Origin: Streblospio benedicti
Lineage: Eukaryota; Annelida; Polychaeta; Spionida; Spionidae
Direction of reading: 5' to 3'
Length of the DNA: 64,000 nucleotides
NCBI GenBank assembly: GCA_019095985.1
Contig: CM032660.1
Location: forward strand, 41,570,346-41,634,345
Of the stretch, positions 27,501-39,500 are shown one piece after another. Each line of letters starts with the position of its first letter. The stretch's first letter is position 1. The position numbers and the translations under genes are program-made. The notes beneath the pieces were generated by a model. It was not told the DNA's origin and made no database searches. It worked only from the letters and a program-made list of their open reading frames with translations.

Positions 27501-30500
27501 GTCAGTTTTCTTTGCAATGGTTGAAATGTTACACATAAATTATAAATATGACAAGAAATAAAATAGGAACTCAGACAACAATAGCATATCTGAGTTGAAA
27601 TAAGATGGTGTCATCAGTAAAAAGTTTGCGTGCCATTTAATTTGGCTATATTCGCAAATTTGGGATGATTTGAGAAATAAACATTAAATTAATTAATTAA
27701 AAATTAAATGACTCAAAAGGTCTTTATGGACTTAGGTGAGAAATATTGTCATACATGTAGCTATCATTAATAGGAACACAATATACTAAACACAACCATG
27801 GAAAGTTGCAATGAATTATGACAAGGCACAGTTTTAACAGCTTAAATTAAACTAAAACCCTAAGAAACATTCTGTCATAAAATGTACAGTACTTCCTACA
27901 TCAGGACACACAAGTAAAATTTAAAGAATTACATTACGACTATTGTTGTTTCTCTGCAATTTATTCTGATGTTTACTCTTATTACAAATGTAATTTTTTT
28001 CTGTTACTGTTTTTTCTGTTACTGTTTGTGTTACTTGTGCATTTTTTATTTGTGTATATAGTTTAAGATTCTACTGTTATGGCGATTACGAAATTTAATA
28101 CTCAGTTACGTCAAACATATCATCTTACATGGCCAAGTAAGAAAAACAGGTAATTGATTTTGCTTGACAAAATCTAGAAATTCCTTCCAGTTAAAAGGCA
28201 TAACTTAACCCACACAGAGATATTGTAGAACTGCATATAAATGCATTATAAAAGAGATTCACCGTTTGATGATGCAGTTGTATATATTACGAAGAACCAT
28301 TCTGAATATATTTCAAACGGTTGTATAAAAGTGTCGAAATAACAGAACAGTATGTAGATTTTACCTGTAAGGACATCAATAATGTCCTAACCAGGAATGA
28401 AGCATGCTTGTTTCTGAGTCATTAGGCCACTACTGAACACTTGTAAAATGCCCAACTTTTTAGCTTATATAGGTGTAAGAGCACGCATTTCTTGTCTTCC
28501 GCTTTTAAATTATTAATCTTGACAAAGTCATGCAGTAAGAAACTAACGCATAGTTGCTTTTATATTGCACTTAAATGTTAGAGTTCGTTCTCAATGCAAA
28601 TTCTGTAAGCAGCTGTGATGCGTAGGATGTGTACAAGACACACGGGAAATCACTGATATTCTTCAGTGAAAGAAGCCAATCTATACATTGACACTTAGCA
28701 ATTTAGAAATTCAGTTTTTTGCCAGCAAACGGCCAAAAACAAAAACAAAACGATTTGATGTACTTACTACACAGATCAAACAACAAATATAAGGAACAAA
28801 GAATTTACAGAAAAAGTGCATCCAATAACGTATCTCCTTTCAAGCCATCAGTGTTTCATTACCATATGCAGGTGTGACTCTCCCAGGCCCAAACAATAAG
28901 TGCAGGATCTCTTCACTTCCTGATCCATACATGACAAAATATACACAAATGGTTCAAGCTACTAGTTAATGGCAAAATGGCTACCATAATGGCCATACTT
29001 TTTAACTCGGAAATGATTAAATTACATGGCACAATTCCTTATCATTGTGGAACAGGCAACACAGAAAAGCAAGTTTAAAAGTAGGCTAATTAACATTGTA
29101 TGTTAATCGATAAGTCAAACTTGCATTTTAAAACAAAATATTCACATAGAAATCCATAATTGTATTTGATTAGGACATGATCATATTGGTTTAAACATAT
29201 TTTATTGCAATAAACATATACAAATGGATTAGGCAAAAGCTAAAATGCAACACAAACCCTTCTCCAGAAAAACGAAAACAAAATCAAAACATTTTTTTCT
29301 AAATCATATTCTGGTTTTTACAAAAAAAAAATTCAATAGCAATGACACAAAGCTATTTATCAATTTTATCGCAAATGATTTTACAAGGTTTTTCATTGAA
29401 ACCTGTATTGATGGATTTGATTTTGATGCAGGACTACAGTAATATGACAGCCTATTGAATATCTTAGCACAGCAGAGTGCTTTGTGGTGTGTGCTCAACA
29501 GAAGGAATTGTACACAAGGTGCAATGCATGAGCTGTAACGAGAGTGAGGGTGAAAAAGAAAGGAATATTTTTGTGAATATGGGAAGTCTGGGTACACGCA
29601 TAGGACACTGCATCTTGATATAATGGCCCATAGATACATAAGGGCTATTTCACAGTATTGCAACGCGCTGGGCATAAATGATTTTAACACTTATAACTGG
29701 ATAAGAAATTATTTTAAACATAGCTTTATTACACATAAATAAAGACAAGTGTCAAGGTAGTCTACGCCCATAGATACATAACAGCAATGCTTTGGAAAAA
29801 CATTTTTCAGCAGAACATCCTAGAGTAAATCTAACATTCAAAATTTATATAATAATATCCAAGTACATTTTTTTCAAGCAGATTCATTCAATCAACGCTG
29901 ATAGTCTCTGGCTAGTGAAACATTGATTATTACATCGATCATTGGTATGACTTAAAGAAACCTTTCAAAATTCCTTGAATGTTATAACTTAAATAAAATA
30001 AAAAATTCTCCTTTATACTTCGAAATATATTTTCACAACAATTTATGCATATTTTGAAGATCAATAGACTCTATTGAGTAGTGATGCATCAGCAAGTCAA
30101 GAGATCACAGCTGATGACGAGAAAGTAAACATGATAAAGGCAATAATGCTTGAAAAGCTTTTGTGTATTTCTGCTGAGGGGTAGTAACTAAATGTTGGTA
30201 CAAGTTTCTGCAACAGGGCCTCCCTACTGATGTCAACAGACTAGTACAAAATCCATACAAATTAACAAGTTTCTACTCAGTATTTGAACTTATCACTCAA
30301 TCATCACTGAACACTTCTTCTACACCAGCTTACGGGAGATTTAACAAAAACAGTGACAAACAATGCCAGTTTGACAGTTTTACTTCCAAGACAATAACTT
30401 TTCCCGAGCCTCCATAAATGCTTATTAACTCATGTTTGCAGAGAATACTTGATTCTGATTGGCTGAGGCATATCATAAAAATTGATATCCTACACTTCAA

Positions 30501-33500
30501 AGTTGAAGACCTAAAATTATGTATAAACATGAGAAAAAATTATACAAGTCTTCTGTGAGGGATCAGACAATATCTAACTTTGTGTGGACTTTAACAGAAT
30601 TCACTCCACAGTCAGTGAGATATTGTCTAATATCTCACCCCCACTGGTATCATAACACATTATTTCTTTACATAAACATGTGTTCAGAAATCCATCGCCA
30701 TTCTTATTATTACCACATAGACACGATTATGGATAATTTTGCATGATCTAGACCATGTTTTTAGCGTTGATAAAACATATTCGAGGATATATTGTATGTA
30801 TGTCAGGGGAAATATCATAGAAATATGAGCATTATAAGTCTAAAATGGGTGTTCCATGCATAAATAATTCATATAATCATCACAAGATTCAGCATCGTAC
30901 TCAAAATTATCTTCTTTTCAATTGCAGCATGTTCAAAGACACCCATTTACCTTAAATCTTTCAGCTTTCTTATGCCAAGAAACGTTCCACAACCTAATTT
31001 TGCTCATATTAACCTCAAGGCTTTATTTTGAGGCATTTGCATACAGATGCTATCTTTTCTTTTTCTTTGAGAAAAAGCAATAAAATACATAGCTGCTGTT
31101 GATGAATGGCTCTGAATTTCAGTCCACTACCATATAGCATCGAATCTAATATCTGGAGACAAGCATCTGGGGAGATAGTGGCTCACATGGTACAGATGCA
31201 ATCAGTAATACCATTTAAGATGACTTACTTTGTGCTCAACCTGGCATTTATTGGCAGGAAGTCTTAATATGTAATAAAGGGGAAAGTTCAGGGATTCACA
31301 TTAAGCACAAAAGGTATCTTCACATTGGAACACCGAAAAACAAAAACATTAACAAAAAATATCCTATCTAGTACTAAAATTATATTTTTCTCATAAATTC
31401 TAAATAAGTTTTCACATTTTGATAAAAATGATTCCAATGTGCAAAGAGTATCCAAAGCTACTGAAAAACATTTGTCAAAATACTTTCTTATAGAATTCAT
31501 GAATATTCAATGGAAATTCAATAGAAACATGCTACTACAAAAAAATAATTGTACATTTCATTGAAGCCTTTTCTGTTTCAGGTAAATATTGCACATCGAA
31601 GACACCAGCATTGGGACAGAAATGGAGACTTGTCCTGTAAGAAGAGTGCAACTACAACCATGTGATTTTAAAGCTGTTAGAAATTGCACAAGCTAAATTG
31701 AAGATATTGAGTGAATTTACCACCAACGCAGATGTGAAAAAGATTTTAAAAGCTACAAACTGATAATGGAAGATTCAAGATCATTCACCGTGCAATCATG
31801 CCCATCATGATATTGAACAATAAATTTAAAAAAAAATACATTCAGGAACACAATATTGTTAGAATTTTGCGATAAAATATATGAAGAAAGTCTTTGTAAT
31901 GAGAATAAGACATATTTGTAGGATAAGAGGACGATGTTGAAAAGTAATGCAAAAAAAAGTATCAAATCAGGATCCTGGCATATCTTTGAATTAGTGAATC
32001 CATCATGAAAGAAAAGAAAATTTGTGGTTTTGTGAACAACATGAGATTATAAAAGTAATAAACATCTTGGATAAATCATACACTATAACTGGATAACTTG
32101 GCCAATATCACTAGCCAAAAATATTGCTTGCGTTGTATGGGATAATGTGGTGACATTGCTGAATACACAATGACTGAGCCAGATATCTGGATCCAGCCTC
32201 CACCCCCATTAAACCCTGCCCAGCGAACAGGTGGCACAACAGGCGCAAACCTCTCGACGGAGAATATAAATGAAGCTCTCTACCTCTTCATTACCGCTGC
32301 TCTTGGCTTCTTTTTTAATGTGGTTGTCATCACGTGTATTATGACATGTAAATTGCTGCGGCGAATGACCAGTGCTTTCATCATTCATGGCTGCGTGTTG
32401 GACATGGTGAAATGCATCTATTGCATACCATTTGCCACGAGTTTGCTGAAGGATGTCGCTCCAAGTTTTTGCACAATTCTTGGTGGTAGCTACGTCGTAA
32501 TAGTGACTGCCTCTGGGTTTAACATTGTGGCCATGATCTGTTGCGAGGCTTACAGCTTCAGTGAACATAATGTCGGAGGTGAGGGCCGCGGCAGCTTCTG
32601 CTGTGTAGTATTTGGAATTGTCATGGTTTACATCGGCAGCATCATCATTCATCTCGGTCCAACAATAATTGGCGGAGATTTCAACTACAATGATCTCATT
32701 GGCAACTGCATATTCGTGTACGGCACGATCAAAAGCTATGTGGTACATGCAATGTGGATACTCATCATGACTTTAGCAATGATTGGTGCCTGCTACTACC
32801 TGGTGTTTTTCTACCGGCATGTCCAGGCCAATTCCACTCATCGTCTAGCATCTTTGGTGCGAGCCTCAATACAAATATCAAGAGGAAATACTGCCAACAA
32901 CACGACCATCCGTAAAGTGGTTAGAGACTCACTAAGCAGAGCCAGAGTTCTCATCACGATCACCGTGCTTTTCATAGTGTGCTGGTACCCACTATTCATT
33001 CTGACAATCGTCGATCCCAAATTTCAGCAGCCAACAAAAATATACAAGCTGTTAACATTTATTGCGTGGTCGAATGCTGCTATAAACCCAGTAGTGCTCA
33101 TTCTCTTTGATCGCAACATCAATGTATTCCGCAGACTCTCGTGCTGCCGGGGCCGGACATGTCTAACGCGCTGCCATGAGGACTATAACGACCCCGACTA
33201 CCCACTTATGGCTGGCACAAGTCGAGCGCCAAGTGGGAGTCGAGGAGGGAGTCGGAGTGTGAGCAGGAGTGGGAGTCGGATGGACCAACTGTCGCTGGGA
33301 CCCGGGTCCGTGTACCAGCGGGTTGGGTGTCGGCTGTGTCAGGAAGGACAATCGCACTCCAGTACACACTGCAATGGTGGAGTGCAGGGCAGAGGACTCA
33401 CGCGAGATACATCGATATGTGAAATTCACAATTACAGCTTGTGAAGGATACTGCTCACAGTTAGTACAAAATTATGCAACAATGAATACTTGAGAATATA

Positions 33501-36500
33501 GCTACTATTTGAATCATGGGCCAAAGTACAGAATAGAATATAAAATACTAGAACTGTTAAACAAACCAGACTTTCACGGGATTTTTGACTGTGCATCGTT
33601 TCCAAATGCAGCATCATCTCATGAAAAAGTTCAAGTAGCACTGATTTATAAAAGAACAGAGACAAACATGAAATGCACATAAAAAATGATAAACCACAGG
33701 AAATTTGAAAAAGACACCAAACAAGATTCAAATGGGTACGTCAATAACATAGGTAAAGCACTTTCCATAACTCAAAAGTTAAAACATTGCAAATGGCAGA
33801 GTTTGTTAACTCGAGTTTGATGATGATAATGACTGGTGGACACGATATCACTTGCTATGGGTTTGTACCCACAATAGGACTGTAACGATGACTTATACAT
33901 GGTCAGAATGTGATGGCATTGCCAAAAAGTTCACCATGGCGACAAAATGTTGCCCATAACTTTCATGTAGTGTTAACATAAGTATATATAAATCATAAAA
34001 TAGCATCACAGAATTACCTGCAACATACCCTTTTTTTAAAGTTAAAAGAAAATAGAAAGCAATTGAGACTGATAAATTCCATCAGTGTTGCCCATTGAGT
34101 AATCTTTACCCAATCAAGAAACATACAGGACAAAATACTTAAAGAGGACATCAGCGATCATGTTGGCGTGATTTGAATTACAGAATCGTCTTTTCAGTGG
34201 CCAACAACAGTACTTGAAAGGGATATTTTGTTGTTTGTACCTTATGATATTAAGATGTTGCCTTTAAGACGTAATACTTGAAAATCAAATATAAGATATA
34301 AGATCAATGAATGTATATTCAGTTCATCCTAGGTTCCATTATTCATGACATATTATTTAAGATACCTACAGGAACCATTGTTGTTTTCTATGGCGAGGCT
34401 TTCGCTGATTTCTCAACCACTTCATCAGCTCAAATGAAACACCTCAGTTGGTGACATGACCGCCAAGGGGCAGTCATGTGACAGCAAAAGTCTCGCCGTA
34501 GAGCACAACAATGCTTCCTATAGGTATCTTCAATTATTCTTTAAGATATAAGATGTAACAATAGATAAAAAGTGTATTCCTTCTACATTAGAGTTGCTAA
34601 CAACTCCCCATCCCTCCACAACCAATGACGAAGAACTTTCAGTATCACAACAATCAGTATTTTCAGTTGTTTAGGTATTTCTTGTTTATTTCCATGTAAA
34701 AACCTATGTAAATCAATTATCATAACATTAATAACGGAAGTATAATTACTTTTTGTTTCTTTGAAAATTTCCACTTTTTGTTAACTAATAAAAGTGTGAC
34801 AAATTTTTGTCTCCAGTGACAACTATGAAAGTTTCGTAAACATCAGACTAGTACTACTATAATTTCCTAATATTGAACTATTCCTGTAAATATATCAAAC
34901 TGCATTTTATATTTAGTTGTATAAAAGCCCAAACCATCTTTTGATCACAAGGAGAACTTGCTTGAAAGGGAATTAAATAGTTTTTTAACACATTGGCCTG
35001 TTATTTGAGTATCATATACAACTCAATCACAGCAAGATTCATAGTAACATCTTTAATATGTAATTTAAACAAAAAAAGAGTTGGTAATTTATTGCTTGAA
35101 CAAATTTTTGTAGCCTTAGTTTTAGAAATATGTCATATATTGAATCAATATTCTCATTATACACTGCGCTAAAGCACAAGTAAGCTTACTACTTTCCTAC
35201 AAAAAGCACTTCAATAATTTGTATTGGAATTATACCCAGTACATTAGCCTATGACAATAATGCTATGTAGCAATTACTTAATACTTAGAACTTCAAATAC
35301 TTCAATAGAAAATATTTGTCTATCAGTGAATGTCTCAAAAAGGGTAGACATCTGTTGACTATTTAGAGGAAGGTAGTACCTTACTGGGTACGTTACTTAA
35401 GTTAGGGAGGAAGTTAGCATGCTTATCTTTTAATTGAATACAGTATGACCTCCAATTGATGCCACCTCTATAAAGAAATCACCTTAACAATAGGACCATT
35501 TTTCCAGTTGCAAACGCACATAAAGGGACTATTTCAATCATCCTAAAAGAGACTCGCATATTTATACATGTGAACTCTTCATAAAATCTCATCACACAGA
35601 CTGCATCAACCTTTCCAAATAAAACTTCCCTTTCAAAATCAAATGTCGCAGGCTACAGTGAATGGCAAGAACAATTGTTCTCAACAATTATTGTATACCT
35701 GTGATAATGGACTTGGGCACACATGTCAATACTCACGTCTGGCGCATCTGTTACAAAACACCAGTTTATCTTCATGTGTTCAATGCCATGTCAACAATCA
35801 ATAACAATCGAAGGAACATTAGATTCTAACTGACGAACAAAAACACTTATCAAGGTTTCTGCCAGAAATTCAACTGCTGCCTTCTTGCTGCAGTGTCAAA
35901 TCACACAGTTCATTTTCAAGTAACCAATACAGATATCATTATTCTATCAAACAAAGAACTCTTATTAATTTATAGCTGCATTGATTGATTCAAGATAACA
36001 ACAAATATGGCTTGTTTTCTGATAAACCTTTAATGCATATCAAGATGGAGATGATTGAAATATTAGAATCCAATACCTTAAATATTGGGGCAGTCAAAAT
36101 CTTATCATTAACTTTTGACCACTTATAAAATTTGAAATTTGTAATTTTTACTTTTAAGATTTGAAATATGTAATTTTCATTTTCAAGATTTGAAATGTGT
36201 ATTTTCAAAACGTATAGAGCACTGCACAGCAAGTTCATCTACACAGCCATTTCGTGTGTCTCACACGTAATACCGAAACTAAATAATGTTATGTAAGCAA
36301 TCTTTTACCGAAATGCATTTTCTCACACCAGGTGTTATCACTTGTGAAATTTCTTTGATTTTCAGTAGTTTTATCAAGATTAAAGTACTGTAAAGAAGTG
36401 TACTAAATGGAACACAATGAGCTGACTGCACACAAACTTCCTGTGCAGTGATCTAATGGTTTTCTTAGAGCCTTTTCTATATACTTTGTTTTATTGTTCA

Positions 36501-39500
36501 AATTGTAGAGCTGAGCAGGTTGCATTATGAAAAATGAAGAGCTTGTTAAACTTTAAAAAGTAAGATACTCAACTGTATTTCTACGCGGGATATAATTTGC
36601 TGGTAGATTTTTAAATAGTTTTAATTCACATAAAAAATAGAAAGATACAATAAATGAAAGCGACCATCAAGTTAAAGGATAAACTACAAAATATAATTTG
36701 CCATGTAATAATGTTGAATCTCTTACTCATATAGAACAACATGCATGTAAAAACAAAAGATTCTGAAGTATTATTTACGAATTTAGAAACAGATCATAAT
36801 AAATTGTGAGATCATACAAAAGGTTTACACTTTGAACATGTCTTGAAATTCTGTAAAAAGTGTATAATATCCATATTTAATTAACATGCTTTTTAAATGT
36901 TGTTTGATAATGTTTGTGATTGCAAATTATTTTTATTTTCGAAGTCATTGTTAAACAGCTGGCACTGTTGTTTTAATTACTGCATGTCATATGAACTTGT
37001 ATAAAGGAAAAAATGTATTTGTTATGATTCATAAAAATAAATTAAAGAATATAGTTTTCTTTTGTCTCACCCATGTGACATAAAAGAGCATAACTCTGGG
37101 AAATTCTTTTGCAAGTTTGCTATATCAGTAAGTGTTCAAACTTCAAGTACAAATGTGATTCTAGAAAAAGTAAATGAACAGCTTTTGCCTTTTTAAATTG
37201 GCATAGGAATATTAGAAATTACTATTTCTACAATTTTTGTAAAAAGATAATTTCAAAATGCATTTCCTTCAGAGTAGGATCAACACTAAAAACAAATTGA
37301 ATAATGGAGATATAGTTCACCACCATCGCATTTTAAACGTTAACTTCGACGGCATCTTTCAAAATGCAACAAGATGTCATTATAATTTATTCTACCCGTA
37401 GAATATTGACAACATGTAATAAAAAAGCAATAGAAAAGTATGTACTTGACCAAATTGGAGAGACAGATGGGATTCTGAGTAAAATGTTATCAAAATTACT
37501 TTCAAGACATCACCCTAAAAGTGTTACCTTATCAAACTTCACTGATGTTTGTCAAAACTTAATTTCACAATTGAAACGAGTTTGAGAAAACGCTTTCAAA
37601 AACTGTAGAATTTGGGCGCTGACAATTGAAACAAAATGAGAAAATGTGCGCCCCTAATATTGCCCACGTGAATGACATGCCATGAACAGACGGAGTAAGC
37701 ATATAACACGTCTAATAACAGTCAATCAATGTAAAATAATAACCTCATTGTAATATCCATGTGAGACTGTTATGCTCATGTATAGTCCCTGCAATGTTTT
37801 AAATGATTCTGCAGTTTGCAAGTTATCTACAGTTTAGCAGCCATTTTGTACACCTATTTGTTCCTCTGTCACATCATTGGGGTGCAAAAATCGTTTACCA
37901 TACACATGACAGGTGCATGCACATAAAAAATATGTGCATGCGCACAGCAAAAGAAAACCAGCTGAAGTAGCTTCACTAAATGATATCGTTGTTACAATTA
38001 GTTAAAGTTGTGTTGCTACACAATGTTAAGTCTGATGCTTATAAGACGACTGTCCAGAGTTACTTTCATAATGCAACCCACATGAGCAGAAGATAACACA
38101 AGTAACCTGATTGTTGAAAGAGGTTCAAATTCTTAATTGAAACAATCAATCAAAGAAGTGCTGCTAACCTTGGCCCGCGAGTTTCCTCCTTGACGTGCCT
38201 GTTGAGATGCATGTTGTCTATTACAATGGGCACTAGCTCTGGAGTGGTGTATGTCAAATGGCATTGAAGCTGGTCTTCAGGCTGCATAAAATATTTTATC
38301 AATACAAGATCAATTAAAAGTTCATATATTACATGTCTCTCTACATATGTTACTCCATTCTAGCCCATAATGAGTTTTAATACTTCTTTCAAGTTCTAAA
38401 TGTGCACTTATACTCCATTCTACTTCATGACATCTAATATAGACTAATATTCCACTGCAATTCACAGTGAGACCCTCAAATTCTAACATCTTGCATACCT
38501 TAATCCACACCTTCTCTGACATGAAGGAGAACGGGATGGGTGGGTCATCAGGCTCAACACATATAGTGCGACTGAAGTCGATAGTTTGTCCATCCAGACG
38601 GGGAGGGGTACCTGATCAACGACAAAAATGGAAAAATATGAGTAAAATGTGATATCATTTAATCAAAGGTCAGCATCTCACAGTGGTGGCAATTGGTTGT
38701 AGCCAACTTGTCATTCAATTGTTAGTTAGAAATCTGCTTTGGTTTCTGATGAATCCACTTTACTAACCAATCTGGCTAGTTACCATTTTTATTGAATTTT
38801 GTGTATAAAAATTAATCAGAATTTTGGATGCCTGACATCAGCTTTGGCTGATTTGAAATCTAATTAGAATTTCAACAAAGAAAGGGGGATGATTGTGTCA
38901 TGGATCAAGATGTTAGCTTATACCTCAGTGCCAAATAACCTAATGTAATTTATTTAACACACAATCAACAATACTCAGTACTACCATTAAAGAATTGACG
39001 AATGCTTTTTTAAATCGGTGAGCAATTATGCAAAATAAGCAATCATATATAAAACATAAAATAGGATGATATACAGAAGTTATGCAAAGATTAACATATA
39101 TGTGAAATATATAATTATCTGTGACTAACAAAAGGATTAAAAAAAATCCTAGAAAAATACCATCACAGAAGATTTCACGACCTGGACATTGAACATCAAG
39201 ATAGAAAGAATGTGGCCAGCCAAAAACCAGTCAAACTCACTCTAAGTGTAAAATATTATGGACTGTAAATATACGAAGAAAAAAGTACCAGTTTTAAGTC
39301 TGCCGAGGGAGAAGCCTGCCTTGTCGAGAGTGTTGGCGAGTCCGGTGGCTGGCTGGTCGCCCATCCTCCCGGCAGGTCGCACCTCCAGGCCCAGGTTGAT
39401 GGAGCCGCGGAGAAACGTGCCTGTGGTGATGACCACAGACGAGGCCTCCACCTGGCGACCGTCATCTACAAGCCAGGAGAATGATTGAAGAAACACACCA

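Larger units (their letters stand above)
12028..32169 (-). other. MTO1 intron 7, left part: long AT-rich stretch with few recognisable features
   Basis: No exon of either strand was recognised. Open frames here (up to 149 codons at 27087-27536) look like chance. Seen: a paired palindrome at 15088-15149, a ~150-bp diverged tandem repeat at 19076-19450, ACTCGTC-rich repeats at about 19540-19650 and 25600-25790, a TA run near 21815, and a poly-T run near 22298-22321. The missing YCPSIE-containing part of MTO1 exon 8 was not found here. Confidence 0.6.
33445..38168 (-). other. MTO1 intron 7, right part
   Basis: AT-rich. A foldback element lies at 34358-34531 and a short tandem repeat at 36126-36205. 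AATAAA at 34787 is one possible poly(A) signal for the GPCR, but it is 1.3 kb past the stop. No exon recognised. Confidence 0.55.

Noticed and set aside
27087-27536. 149-codon minus-strand open frame
   Set aside because: AT-rich, no recognisable motif, no splice context; length is within chance for 64 kb.
29304-29690. 128-codon minus-strand open frame
   Set aside because: No motif or conservation cue; antisense of A-rich DNA.
32209-32748. 179-codon minus-strand open frame
   Set aside because: Antisense shadow of the GPCR gene.
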